Positions 31,438 through 39,681 of a DNA stretch of 64,000 nt are shown here, in pieces. The notes under the pieces are model-generated. The model was not told the DNA's origin and did not search any database. It saw only the letters and a list, made by a program, of their open reading frames with translations. Both the position numbers and the translations under genes were made by a program. The stretch lies in assembly GCF_014651695.1 (NCBI RefSeq), contig NZ_BMXJ01000008.1, forward strand, positions 124,001 to 188,000, given 5' to 3'. This DNA is from Nocardiopsis terrae (GTDB lineage Bacteria; Actinomycetota; Actinomycetes; Streptosporangiales; Streptosporangiaceae). Numbering within the stretch: the stretch's first letter is position 1; each line of letters opens with the position of its first letter.

Positions 31438-32196
31438 CTAGTCCAGCGGACCTCCGGCGACGTAGAGGACCTGTCCGGACACGAAGCCCGCGTCCTCACC
31501 GGTGAAGAAGGCCACGGCGTTGGCGATGTCCTCGGGCCCGCCGACCCGCTGCACCGGGATCTCCTTGGCCTTGAAGGCCTTCATGTCGTCGTAGTTGATG
31601 CCCATCCGCTCGGCGGTGGCGCGGGTCATCGCGGTCTCGATGAAACCGGGGGCGATCGCGTTGCAGGTGACGCCGAACTTGCCCAGTTCGATCGCGAGGG
31701 TCTTGGTGAAGCCCTGCAGGCCGGCCTTGGCGGCCGAGTAGTTGGCCTGGCCGCGGTTGCCCAGCGCGGAGGAGCTGGACAGGTTCACGATCCGGCCCCA
31801 CTTGTTGGCGGTCATGTGCGCCTGGGCGGCCTTGCTCATCAGGAAGGAGCCGCGCAGGTGGACGTTCATGACGGTGTCCCAGTCGTCCGGGGACATCTTG
31901 AACAGGAGGTTGTCGCGGAGCACACCCGCGTTGTTGACGAGGATCGCGGGCGGGCCGAGCCGTTCGGCGACGGTGTCGACCGCGGCGGTCACCTGGTCGG
32001 CGTCGGAGACGTCGCAGCCCACCGCGACGGCCTTGCCGCCGTCGGCCGTGATGCGGTCCACGACCTCCTGGGCGTCGGCCTCCTTCAGGTCCACGACGGC
32101 GACGGCGTGACCCTCACTGGCCAGCCGTTCGGCCGTGGCGGCACCGATACCGCGGGCCGCGCCGGTCACGATCGCCACACGAGGCGTTGGGGACAT
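31438..32196 (-). CDS. fabG: 3-oxoacyl-ACP reductase FabG-like short-chain dehydrogenase
   Basis: A 252-aa SDR. Cofactor motif TGAARGIGAA near the N-terminus, NNAGVLRDN, catalytic Ser in NLSSSSALG, YSAAKAG with the catalytic Tyr and Lys, and APGFIETAMT. The length and the FKMSPDDWDTVMNVHL stretch fit FabG-type beta-ketoacyl reductases that use NADPH. Start ATG 32196 has a strong GGAGGT six bases upstream. It is alone on its strand, so it may serve fatty acid synthesis or a separate acyl pathway; the exact substrate cannot be decided. Confidence 0.9.
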   Translation of the reverse strand: MSPTPRVAIVTGAARGIGAATAERLASEGHAVAVVDLKEADAQEVVDRITADGGKAVAVGCDVSDADQVTAAVDTVAERLGPPAILVNNAGVLRDNLLFKMSPDDWDTVMNVHLRGSFLMSKAAQAHMTANKWGRIVNLSSSSALGNRGQANYSAAKAGLQGFTKTLAIELGKFGVTCNAIAPGFIETAMTRATAERMGINYDDMKAFKAKEIPVQRVGGPEDIANAVAFFTGEDAGFVSGQVLYVAGGPLD

Positions 32197-32515
32197 GGTG
32201 TTACCTCCATCAATTCACGTGGTGGGCGCGTGCGAATCCTATCCGCATGCCTACTGGTCGGTACGTATCCGGGGTGCGGTTGTCGGTTCCCGCCCGAACC
32301 GCCGGGTAAAACTTCCTCGGCCCGGTTCGCACTCCCTCACCTGCGCCGCTGCAAACCCGTCGGACCCGTGTCCGCGTTTGCCTGCACTTTGGCGGACCGT
32401 GGCCTACGATTACCACCAAGACCGAGATGCACGTGCATTCGGGCCGTGCACAAGCACGAGCCTTCCGCCATTCGTCGGCGGCCCGGTGCGGCGCGTCAGT
32501 GAGGAGTTGAAGGGC
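32197..32515. promoter_or_regulatory. Divergent promoter region of fabG and the ATP-binding regulator
   Basis: No gene. It includes the fabG ribosome site, an AT-richer stretch CCTACGATTACC, and the palindrome ATGCACGTGCAT at 32427-32438, followed by GTGCACAAGCAC. Confidence 0.55.
32427..32438. promoter_or_regulatory. Palindrome ATGCACGTGCAT, candidate operator (copy 1)
   Basis: A perfect 12-bp palindrome 78 bases before the ATP-binding regulator gene. The identical sequence recurs before the DUF397 gene at 34799, and a TGTACGTGTA variant occurs before the XRE gene at 33150. Confidence 0.55.
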
Positions 32516-33013
32516 ATGGAGTGTGCGGAGGCGGTGGCGGAGTCAGCCGGTGCTTGGTGGCTCAGGGTCCTGACGCACGGGTCACGCCGTTGGAACACCC
32601 CTGTCTGCGGTGATCGGCACGACGCCGTCACGTGGACCTTCCGCTCCCGCCCCGGGGCGGTGGGCGCTGCCCGTGAGATTTCCGCGGCTCTGCTCCTCGA
32701 ATGGCAGATGGAGTACTTGTCCGGTGATGTCGCGGTGGTTGTTTCCGAATTGGTCACCAATGCCGTGCGCCATGGCGGACCACTGGCCTTGACCAGGCAG
32801 GGCGATGCCGGTATTCAGCTCTCCCTGATGCGTAGCGGTAGTGAATTCATCTGTGCCGTTCGTGACGGAGGAGATCACCTGCCGAGGAGAAGGGAAGCCG
32901 ATCCCGCCATGGAAGGCGGTCGAGGGCTTGCCCTGGTGAGCGCTTTCGCGCGAGAGTGGGGTGTGATTCCCACACCGTCCGGCGGAAAGTTCGTTTGGGC
33001 GCAATTCGTGTGA
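32516..33013 (+). CDS. ATP-binding protein of the HATPase (anti-sigma-factor kinase-like) family
   Basis: A 165-aa protein, start ATG 32516 behind GAGGAG and AAGGG. The Bergerat ATP-binding fold is shown by VVVSELVTNAVRHGGP (N box), VRDGG (G1) and GRGLALVSAFAREWG (G2). Such proteins in actinobacteria resemble RsbW/SpoIIAB kinases and are often found with an XRE/DUF5753 regulator and a DUF397 protein, exactly as here. A role in regulating development or secondary metabolism by partner binding is plausible. No sigma factor is encoded nearby. Confidence 0.85.
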   Translation: MECAEAVAESAGAWWLRVLTHGSRRWNTPVCGDRHDAVTWTFRSRPGAVGAAREISAALLLEWQMEYLSGDVAVVVSELVTNAVRHGGPLALTRQGDAGIQLSLMRSGSEFICAVRDGGDHLPRRREADPAMEGGRGLALVSAFAREWGVIPTPSGGKFVWAQFV

Positions 33014-33149
33014 GTCGGTGACACTGGGTCCGTTCTCGGGCGCCGGCCGCGGTCGGACCTCGGGGGAGCGGCACGTGCCGGAGGGGTCCGGGCGCCTCAA
33101 GGAGGGACGGGGGACGGCTCGTGATCGGGACAGTGTACTGGCTATATCG

Positions 33150-33159
33150 TGTACGTGTA
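33150..33159. promoter_or_regulatory. TGTACGTGTA variant of the shared palindrome (copy 2)
   Basis: The 10-bp core TGTACGTGTA lies 75 bases before the XRE/DUF5753 gene, inside a stretch with GTGTACTGGCTATATCG. It differs from TGCACGTGCA only by C-to-T at both symmetric positions. Confidence 0.45.
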
Positions 33160-33234
33160 GTGTCCTGAGCGCACGGCAAAGGGGACCGGGCGACCCGATA
33201 CCCTAGCCCGGAGAATGACAGAGAGGCGGCGAAC

Positions 33235-34119
33235 GTGGATATCGCTCAATTGCGTCAGGGGAGTGGCCCCACCGTGCGTCGCATGCTCCTCGGACACCAG
33301 CTGAGGAAGCACCGAGAGCGCTGCGGTATCACACGCGAGGCCGCGGGCGAGAAGATTCGCGCTTCCGCCTCCAAGATCAGCCGCATGGAACTCGGCCGGG
33401 TCGGTTTCAAGACCCGGGATATCGAGGACCTGCTGAAGATGTACGGCGTCACGGACCGCAAGCTCCTCAAGCAATTCCGGGAACTCGCGGCCGAATCCAA
33501 CCAGCCCGGTTGGTGGAAGGAGTACGGCGACGCCCTCCACAAGTGGTTCATCCGCTACGTGGGCTTCGAGGAGGCCGCCGACCACATCCGCATCTACGAG
33601 TCCCAGTTCGTCCCCGGCCTGCTGCAGACCGAGGAGTACGCCCGCGAGATCATCAGCGGCGGCGTCGAGACGGACCTGGTGACCGAACAGCGGATCAAGG
33701 CCAGACTGCAGAGACAGAAGCACATCGAGCTCGGCAAGAGGATGTGGATCATCCTCGACGAGGCCGCCGTGCGCCGCCCCATCGGAGGCAGGGAGCGCGG
33801 GGCGGAGATCATGCGCGGCCAGTTGAGCCACCTGATCAACCTCTGCGAGAACTACGAGAACATCACCCTCCAGATCGTCCCCTTCGAGGTGGGTGCGCAC
33901 GCGGCGGAGGCCGGTTCCTTCACGTTGCTGCGCTACTCCGACTTCGAGCTGTCCGACATCCTCTACCTCGAACAGCTCACCGACGGCGAGATCGTGGACA
34001 AGCCCGCCACCGTCGAGGCCTACACGAAGGCCATGACCAGGCTCAGCGTTTCTGCCGCCACCCCTGACGAAACCGTCTCCATGCTCAAGGACATGCTGAA
34101 GGACCTCGAGGAGTCCTGA
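33235..34119 (+). CDS. XRE-family helix-turn-helix regulator with DUF5753 domain
   Basis: A 294-aa DNA-binding protein, GTG start at 33235 with GAGAGGCGG upstream. The helix-turn-helix covers about residues 18-70 (LGHQLRKHRERCGITREAAG, SASKISRMELGR). The rest is the DUF5753 sensor-like domain (IRIYESQFVPGLLQTEEYAR, LRYSDFELSDILYLEQLTDG, ending FCR-less). Members are abundant in Streptomyces and relatives and usually sit next to a DUF397 gene, as here. Some, such as WhiJ, affect development. The target is unknown, but the repeated TGyACGTGyA palindromes beside it are good candidates. Confidence 0.93.
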   Translation: MDIAQLRQGSGPTVRRMLLGHQLRKHRERCGITREAAGEKIRASASKISRMELGRVGFKTRDIEDLLKMYGVTDRKLLKQFRELAAESNQPGWWKEYGDALHKWFIRYVGFEEAADHIRIYESQFVPGLLQTEEYAREIISGGVETDLVTEQRIKARLQRQKHIELGKRMWIILDEAAVRRPIGGRERGAEIMRGQLSHLINLCENYENITLQIVPFEVGAHAAEAGSFTLLRYSDFELSDILYLEQLTDGEIVDKPATVEAYTKAMTRLSVSAATPDETVSMLKDMLKDLEES

Positions 34120-34509
34120 GCCGGGGCCGGCGATGGCCCGGAACGCGGTGGCGGTTCCGCTGGGGCCACGCGTGGCAGGGTAGGCGGCCGCCGAGTACAC
34201 CCCGGCCCGGCGGGGGCGTGCTCCGGAGCGGGACCGGGAGAAGGACCCGAGGTCGTGGCGGGACCTCGGAGGCGGCGTCGTGTGTTCCGACCGACGCCGT
34301 TCTTGCGTGTGGTCGACCCGGTCGCGTGGAATCGATCCGGGAGGGACCCCGGGGCGAGGTCGCCCGTGTAGGCGTGGAGGGCTCCGTCGGCGGTGGACGG
34401 AGCCCTCCGGTTCTGATCCCCCTGCGGCCTGGGAGAGGGCACGGACAAGGCTTGCCAGGCCGTGGACGGTGCGCTTTCCCGGAGAGCGGTTCCCGAGTGT
34501 TGCGGGATC
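34120..34509. other. Convergent intergenic region
   Basis: Apart from the hairpin at 34376-34408, no gene or other structure is supported in these 390 bases. Confidence 0.5.
34376..34408. terminator. Hairpin terminator between XRE and DUF397 genes
   Basis: GGAGGGCTCCGTC (34376-34388) pairs perfectly with GACGGAGCCCTCC (34396-34408) around a 7-base loop. It lies between convergent genes and can terminate both. Confidence 0.7.
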
Positions 34510-34743
34510 TCAGCCGAGCAGGTTGTCGAAGTCTCCGTCCTTGGCGCCCAGGATGAGGCAGTCGATCTCCTCCTGGGTGTAGACCAGGGCGGGGCCGGTG
34601 GGGAAACGTGAGTTGCGCACGGCGATCGAACCATCGGTCAGACGGGCCATCTCGACGCAGGCGCCCTGCGAGTTGCTGCGCTTGGCCTTCTGCCAGGAGA
34701 CCTCGGTCAGCTCAGTCGCACGGATGCCGTTGTGTGGGGTCAT
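34510..34743 (-). CDS. DUF397 domain protein
   Basis: A 77-aa protein. Characteristic DUF397 pattern: WQKAKRSNSQGACVEMARL, then IAVRNSRFPTGPALVYTQEE and a final helix. Start ATG 34743 is chosen because GGAGCTAGG lies just upstream; a longer reading adds 19 residues without a better site. DUF397 proteins are small partners of XRE/DUF5753 regulators and probably act by protein contact. It converges with the XRE gene across a hairpin. Confidence 0.9.
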   Translation of the reverse strand: MTPHNGIRATELTEVSWQKAKRSNSQGACVEMARLTDGSIAVRNSRFPTGPALVYTQEEIDCLILGAKDGDFDNLLG

Positions 34744-34798
34744 TTCGCCTAGCTCCTTGTGTTCTTCTGAGGGGACGTGCGTGCGGATGCACTGCCAC

Positions 34799-34810
34799 AT
34801 GCACGTGCAT
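34799..34810. promoter_or_regulatory. Palindrome ATGCACGTGCAT, candidate operator (copy 3)
   Basis: Identical to the copy at 32427. It lies 55 bases upstream of the DUF397 start on the minus strand, within a CA/TG-rich stretch (GTGCGGATGCACTGCCAC). Confidence 0.55.
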
Positions 34811-35005
34811 CGGCACTGTCACTCTCACGAGCATAGCGTGACCATCGCCACTTGTCCCTGGGTTTCGAAGGATGTAAGCGCCATGTGACCAGGATGTGGT
34901 CCGCAGGATCCCCGAATGTCTTTCCACCCAGCTCAGAGGGGTCATGTGACGATCCCGGAGCCGATCCTCGAAGGAGTCCGCTCCGGTCGTTCCGTGCTGG
35001 CAAAA

Positions 35006-35031
35006 GACCCCGCCGGTGTACCGGCGGGGTC
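35006..35031 (-). terminator. Intrinsic terminator of the zinc-binding lipoprotein gene
   Basis: GACCCCGCCGGT and ACCGGCGGGGTC form a perfect 12-bp stem with a 2-base loop. Read on the minus strand the stem is followed by TTTTG, an intrinsic terminator arrangement, 62 bases after the stop. Confidence 0.75.
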
Positions 35032-35092
35032 GAACACGGGTGTCGAAAGCGCTCGTGGGAGCGCCCTCGGACGTTTCTTTCGGAGGTGGGGG

Positions 35093-36148
35093 TTACTCGC
35101 AGACGAGCGCGGTGGACAGGGTGTCGAGGTTGCCGCGCATGATCGACGGGTAGTCGTCGCCGGGCGACTGGTCGGTAACGCCCTCCAGCGGGTCGAGCAC
35201 CTCCACCCGGGCTCCGGTCTCGGCGGCGATGGTGTCCGCGGTGGCGGCGGGCATCAGCGGTTCGGTGAAGATCGTCGTGATGTCGCGCTCGTTGACGGTG
35301 TCGGTGATCGCTGCGATCTGGGCGGGGGAGGGTTCGGTGTCGGGGTCGACTCCGCTGACCCCGATCTGTTCGAGGCCGTACTGGTCGGTGAGGTAGGTGA
35401 AGGCGGTGTGCCCCACGACCACCTCACGGTGCTCGCATGAGGACAGGTTCTCCTCGTACTCCGTGCCGATGGCGGCGAGCTCGGTACTGACGCGCTCGGC
35501 CCCCTCCTCGTAGAGGTCGGCGCCCTCGGGGTGGGCCTCGGCCATCCGGGCGGCGAGGGCCTCGGCGGCCTCCGTCATGAGTTCGACGTCCAGCCAGAAG
35601 TGCGGGTCGTACTCGCCGTGGTCGTGGCTGTCCTCCTCGTGGCCGTCCTCCTCGTGTGCGGCCTCGTCCTCGTGCTCGTGCCCGTGCTCGTCCTCGCCGT
35701 GGTCGTGGGCGTCCTCCTCGTGGCCGTGCTCGTCATCCTCGTCCGTACCGTCGTCGGCGGGACGGAGCTGGACGGTGTCGGCGACGTCGAGCGCGGCCTC
35801 GGCGGCCTCCTGTTCGACCGCCTCGTCCACCGCGGGCTGGAGGCCCTCGACGTAGAAGGCGATGTCGGCTTCGCTGACCTCGGCGATCTGTCGGCCGGTC
35901 AGCTCCAGGTCGTGCGGTTCGGTGCCCGGCTCGGTGAGCTGGACGACGGCGACGCCGTCCCCGCCGATCTCCTGGGCCAACCACTCCAGCGGGTAGACCC
36001 CGGTGACGACGGTGAGGTCGGCGTCGGCGGGGGAGGTTCCGTCGTCACTGGACCCACCTCCGTCGTTCCCGCACCCGGCGACGATCATGAGTGTGGCGGC
36101 GCCGAGGGCGGCGGCTCGTACGGTGGCAGTTCGCATGGACACCATCAT
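35093..36148 (-). CDS. znuA: Zinc ABC transporter substrate-binding lipoprotein (ZnuA-like)
   Basis: About 351 aa. N-terminal signal with lipobox MIVAGC, then mature protein starting GNDGGGSSDD. The family pattern is clear: VVTGVYPLEWLAQEIGGDGV, ltEPGTEPHDLELT (metal His), a His/Asp/Glu-rich metal-gathering loop (roughly residues 135-185, many HDH/EHGHE), YDPHFWLDV (metal His), VVGHTAFTYLTDQYG (metal His), and FTEPLM. It should capture Zn2+ at the outer face of the membrane. ATG codons at 36148, 36145 and 36136 are all possible starts. A Zur-box-like dyad lies directly upstream. No permease or ATPase gene lies beside it, so it must work with components encoded elsewhere. Confidence 0.9.
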   Translation of the reverse strand: MMVSMRTATVRAAALGAATLMIVAGCGNDGGGSSDDGTSPADADLTVVTGVYPLEWLAQEIGGDGVAVVQLTEPGTEPHDLELTGRQIAEVSEADIAFYVEGLQPAVDEAVEQEAAEAALDVADTVQLRPADDGTDEDDEHGHEEDAHDHGEDEHGHEHEDEAAHEEDGHEEDSHDHGEYDPHFWLDVELMTEAAEALAARMAEAHPEGADLYEEGAERVSTELAAIGTEYEENLSSCEHREVVVGHTAFTYLTDQYGLEQIGVSGVDPDTEPSPAQIAAITDTVNERDITTIFTEPLMPAATADTIAAETGARVEVLDPLEGVTDQSPGDDYPSIMRGNLDTLSTALVCE

Positions 36149-36156
36149 CGGGAAAA

Positions 36157-36171
36157 TGAAAACGGTTGTCA
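36157..36171 (-). promoter_or_regulatory. Zur-box-like operator
   Basis: On the minus strand the site reads TGACAACCGTTTTCA, a 7-1-7 imperfect dyad matching the actinobacterial Zur consensus TGAAAATGATTTTCA in outline. It sits immediately before the zinc-binding lipoprotein start, so zinc-loaded Zur would block transcription. Confidence 0.7.
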
Positions 36172-36313
36172 ATTTGCCGTATTTGTCCGTGGTGGTGGCT
36201 GCCTCGGGGAACGGCTCCCGGCTGCCCCTGCGACCGCTGCCCTGACGGTCTTTCCGGCCCGACCGCACCGGCCCGCAGAGGCCGTGCCCTCCGGTCATGG
36301 CCGACCGCCCCGG

Positions 36314-36985
36314 TCAACTGTTCTCGGCGAACCGCTCCACGTCCTTCGTGCGGCCGGCCACCACGATAACGTCGCCCTTGTGCAGCACCGTCTCCTCCGT
36401 GGCGTAGGTGAAGGAGGCCCCCACCCGCTTCACCGACACCACCGTGATCCCGAAACGCTGCCTGACCTTGGTCTCCCTGAGGGAGCGGCCGATCAGCGCC
36501 TGGGGGGCCTTGGTCTTGATGAGGGAGAACCCCTCCTCCAGCTCCACGTAGTCGAGCATGCGCCCCGACACCAGGTGGGCGACCCGCTCACCCATGTCGT
36601 GTTCGGGCAGGACGACGTGGTGGGCCCCGACCTGTTCGAGGATGCGGCCGTGCCGTCGGCTGGTGGCCTTGGCCCAGATGTCCTTCACCCCCAGGTCGAC
36701 CAGCTGCGAGGTGGTCAGGATGCTCTCCTCCAGGTGGGTCCCTATGGCGACCACGGCCCTGCTGAACTGGGCGGCGCCGATCTGTCTCAGGGCCTCGTCG
36801 TCGGTGGAGTCGGCGATGACGGTGTGCGTGAGCGACTCCCCGAACACCTGGACCACCCTGGGGTTGGAGTCCACCCCCAGGACCTCCCAGTCGTGGTTGA
36901 CCAGTTCCAGGGCCAGTGAGCTGCCGAACCGGCCGAGCCCGATGACCAGGATGCGTTTGTCGGAGAGCTTGTTGCTTTGCGGCAC
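36314..36985 (-). CDS. Potassium uptake regulatory subunit, TrkA/KtrA type (RCK domain)
   Basis: A 223-aa cytoplasmic gating protein. RCK_N Rossmann domain with VIGLGRFGSSLALEL and the acidic VLGVDSNPRVV, then an RCK_C domain (LIGRSLRETKVRQRFGITVV, HKGDVIVVAGRTKDVERF). It binds nucleotides such as ADP/ATP and controls the membrane subunit encoded immediately before it on the same strand (30-base gap), so the two form one operon and a KtrAB-type K+ system. Confidence 0.92.
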   Translation of the reverse strand: MPQSNKLSDKRILVIGLGRFGSSLALELVNHDWEVLGVDSNPRVVQVFGESLTHTVIADSTDDEALRQIGAAQFSRAVVAIGTHLEESILTTSQLVDLGVKDIWAKATSRRHGRILEQVGAHHVVLPEHDMGERVAHLVSGRMLDYVELEEGFSLIKTKAPQALIGRSLRETKVRQRFGITVVSVKRVGASFTYATEETVLHKGDVIVVAGRTKDVERFAENS

Positions 36986-37015
36986 GGGGTTCTACCTCTT
37001 GTCTGTGGAGCGGCC

Positions 37016-38506
37016 TCAGCCGATCATCGGACGGGCTTCGGGCAGGTCGTAACGGCGCTTGCGCTCGCGGAAGGCCAGTGCGGTGACGAAGGTGATGGGG
37101 CCGATGCGCCCCGCGATCATGAGGAACGCGAGCGTCAGTTGGGCCCAGGGGGCCAGGGCGGGGGTGATCCCGGTCGAGAGACCGACCACGCCCACGGCCG
37201 AGACGACCTCGAAGAGCGTCTGCATGAAGGTGAACGGTGTGGTGTGCAGGAAGAACACCGTGGTTATCGCCACCACCGTCATGGAGAGGAAGGTCAGGCT
37301 CAGCGACTGCCGGATCACGTCGGGGGCGAGTCGGCGGCCGAACACGTGCACTCTGGTGTGGGCCCGTGCCTCGGACCACACCACGAGGAAGATCACGGCG
37401 AGGGTCGCGACCTTGATGCCGCCGGCGGTTCCCGCGCTGCCGTTGCCCACGAACATCATCATGATCGTGAGCAGCAGTGTGGAGTCGTACATCGCGCCGG
37501 TGTCCGTGACGTTGAAGCCACCGCTCCGCGGCATGACCCCGTGGAAGAACCCGTCGGAGATCTTGGCCCACCAGTGCAGTTCGCCCAGGGTCCGCGGGTT
37601 GTTCCACTCCATCATGATGATCAGGAGCGCCGTCACCCCGAAGAGCAGGGCGCTGGTGACGATGGTGATCTTGGTGTGCAGGCCCCAGGCCCCGGGGGTC
37701 CGCCAGTGGTGGCGCAGCTCCAGCAGTACGGGGAAGCCGATCCCGCCGAGGATGACCGCCACCGCCACCGTGAAGAGGATGATCCCGTCGCCGGAGAACC
37801 GGGTGAGGCTCTCGTCGTACAGCGACAGCCCGGCGTTGTTGAAGGCGGAGACGGAGTGGAAGAGGCCCGAGTAAAGGGCCTCACCCGGGCTCAGGTCGTG
37901 CCCCAGCCACATCCGCGGAGTGATGATGACGAAGGTGACGGCCTCGATGGTCAGGCACACGATGACGACCCGGCTCACGATGCTGCGGACGTCCCCGACG
38001 GCCTGGGCCCGGTTCTCCGCCTGGACGTTGAGCTGCATGCGCAGGCTGAAGCGGTGGATCAGGGCGGCGCCCAGCAGCGAGGCCAGGGTCATGATGCCGA
38101 TTCCGCCCACCTGGATGAGCGCCAGCACCACGAGTTGCCCGAAGACGGACAGGTCGCCGCCGATGGAGATCACGCTGAGCCCGCACACGGCGAGCGAGGT
38201 GGTCGAGGTGAACGTCGCCTCGACCAGGGTCAGCTCCTCCGGGCCGGCGGACGCGGCGGGGGTCATGAGCAACCCGGTGCCCAGGAGGTCGACCAGGACG
38301 AACATCAGCAGGAAGGCGCGGGCGGGCTTGCCCCAGGCGGTGCGCGACTTCTGCATGGGCGGTGCGCCCCGGAGCCCGCTCCGGGGGATGGGGAGCCGGT
38401 CCCACAGGGTTCTCACCCGTTCGAGTACTGCCACGAACACCCGGGTCCTGGTCGCCCTGGGTGTGGTGGAGTTCCACCACATGATCCCGTGCTCACCTGT
38501 CGTCAC
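37016..38506 (-). CDS. Potassium transporter membrane subunit, TrkH/KtrB family
   Basis: A 496-aa membrane protein with repeated membrane-pore-membrane units. Selectivity-filter-like segments: TSTTSLAVCGLSV, HSVSAFNNAGLSLY, PRSGGFNVTD and VGGSAGTAGG-like GNGSAGTAGGIKVAT. Length and motifs fit KtrB/TrkH K+ uptake proteins. The first 50 residues are a basic cytoplasmic extension (TTPRATRTRV...), so the true start could be further in, for example at MQKSRTAWG. Pairs with the RCK subunit directly downstream. Confidence 0.92.
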   Translation of the reverse strand: MTTGEHGIMWWNSTTPRATRTRVFVAVLERVRTLWDRLPIPRSGLRGAPPMQKSRTAWGKPARAFLLMFVLVDLLGTGLLMTPAASAGPEELTLVEATFTSTTSLAVCGLSVISIGGDLSVFGQLVVLALIQVGGIGIMTLASLLGAALIHRFSLRMQLNVQAENRAQAVGDVRSIVSRVVIVCLTIEAVTFVIITPRMWLGHDLSPGEALYSGLFHSVSAFNNAGLSLYDESLTRFSGDGIILFTVAVAVILGGIGFPVLLELRHHWRTPGAWGLHTKITIVTSALLFGVTALLIIMMEWNNPRTLGELHWWAKISDGFFHGVMPRSGGFNVTDTGAMYDSTLLLTIMMMFVGNGSAGTAGGIKVATLAVIFLVVWSEARAHTRVHVFGRRLAPDVIRQSLSLTFLSMTVVAITTVFFLHTTPFTFMQTLFEVVSAVGVVGLSTGITPALAPWAQLTLAFLMIAGRIGPITFVTALAFRERKRRYDLPEARPMIG

Positions 38507-38636
38507 TAGCTGGGGTCTTGCCGAACCTGCGCAATTCTGCCAGATCCGGTGGCCTGCGACGACGAGGTTCCGGCACGGTGGTGCGGGTCGGGGCGCGTGG
38601 CGGTGGTGCGGGGCGGGCCCGGTCCGGGGCGCGGTG

Positions 38637-39548
38637 TCAGGGGTGCCTCGCGCCCTCGTGGTCCGCGTGCCCCGGGGGCTCCAGTTGAAGGGTCGAGTGT
38701 TCCACGTCGAAGTGGCCGGTCAGACACTCGTGCAGTTCGTCGAGCATCCTTCCGCCGTCCCGCAGGTCCTCCTCCGCGACCACCACGTGTGCGGACATCA
38801 CGGGGACCCCGGAGGTGATGGTCCAGGCGTGCAGGTCGTGGACGTCGATGACCGCCGGATGGCCCATCAGGTGCGTGCGGACCTCGCTCAGGTCCATCCC
38901 CTCGGGGGTGGCCTCCAGCAGGATGTGCACGGCCTCCCGCAGCAGTGACCACGCCCGGGGCACGATGATCGCGGCGATGCCGAGGGAGACCAGTGTGTCC
39001 GCCTGCTGCCAGTCGGTGAACCACACCACCAGGCCGCCCACGATCACGCCCACCGAGGCCAGAGCGTCGCTCATGACCTCCAGGTAGGCGCCCTTGACGT
39101 TGAGGCTCTCCTTGGCGCCCGAGCGCAGGACCAGCAGCGCCACCACGTTCATCACCAGCCCGAAGGCGGCGACGGCGACCATTCCGGCTCCGGAGACCTC
39201 GGCGGGTTCGCGGAGGCGGTCCACGGCCTCCAGCACGATGAACCCGCACAGCACGAACAGCACGATCGCGTTGACGGCGGCGGCGAGGATCTCGGCCCGT
39301 TGGAAGCCGAAGGTGCGCTTGCTGGTGGCCGGCCGCGCCGCGATCCACACCGCGGCCAGCGCCAGGGCGACCCCGAAGGAGTCGGTGACGGTGTGTCCGG
39401 CGTCGGCGAGCAGGGCGAGGCTGCCGCTGAACGCGGCCCCGGTGACCTGCACTGCGGCGACGGTGAGCATCAGGCCCAGGACCACTGCCAGCCTTCCGCT
39501 GTTGGCGGCCCCGGCGGTGACTCGTCCGTGGTCGTGTCCCGCGCCCAT
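38637..39548 (-). CDS. Cation diffusion facilitator (CDF) heavy-metal exporter
   Basis: A 303-aa membrane protein, start ATG 39548 behind GAGGAGGGG. CDF hallmarks: His-containing N-terminus (GAGHDHG), LLADAGHTVTDSFGVALAL with the transport-site His/Asp, ALASVGVIVGGLV with the second metal helix, and a cytoplasmic domain with VIDVHDLHAWTITSGVPVMSAHVVV. Six membrane helices expected. It exports Zn2+, Cd2+ or similar ions by proton exchange. It is divergent from a CmtR-like metal sensor with a paired operator between them, so expression is probably metal-inducible. Confidence 0.92.
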   Translation of the reverse strand: MGAGHDHGRVTAGAANSGRLAVVLGLMLTVAAVQVTGAAFSGSLALLADAGHTVTDSFGVALALAAVWIAARPATSKRTFGFQRAEILAAAVNAIVLFVLCGFIVLEAVDRLREPAEVSGAGMVAVAAFGLVMNVVALLVLRSGAKESLNVKGAYLEVMSDALASVGVIVGGLVVWFTDWQQADTLVSLGIAAIIVPRAWSLLREAVHILLEATPEGMDLSEVRTHLMGHPAVIDVHDLHAWTITSGVPVMSAHVVVAEEDLRDGGRMLDELHECLTGHFDVEHSTLQLEPPGHADHEGARHP

Positions 39549-39629
39549 GGTCCCCTCCTCGGTTCGTGGTGCTCGGTGTCCCTGCCGGTACGCCGGCGGG
39601 GGTGCGGCGGCCAAACAGTTCAGCCTTCA

Positions 39630-39659
39630 CTGTTTATACAGTCCGGACTGTCTATACAG
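39630..39659. promoter_or_regulatory. Paired operator CTGTnTATACAG in the CDF/regulator divergent promoter
   Basis: CTGTTTATACAG (39630-39641) and CTGTCTATACAG (39648-39659) flank TCCGGA. Each copy is a dyad (CTGT...ACAG). The site lies between the exporter and ArsR-type regulator starts and is far more AT-rich than its surroundings. Confidence 0.65.
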
Positions 39660-39681
39660 CAAACAATGTACAATGATTTTC

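Larger units (their letters stand above)
34744..35092. other. Intergenic region between DUF397 and the zinc-binding lipoprotein genes
   Basis: No gene supported. It holds the palindrome at 34799-34810 (DUF397 promoter side) and the terminator at 35006-35031 (downstream of the lipoprotein gene). Confidence 0.5.

Noticed and set aside
35600-35760. Tandem DNA repeat-like stretch
   Set aside because: It encodes the His/Asp/Glu-rich metal loop of the zinc-binding lipoprotein; the repetition is a coding effect.
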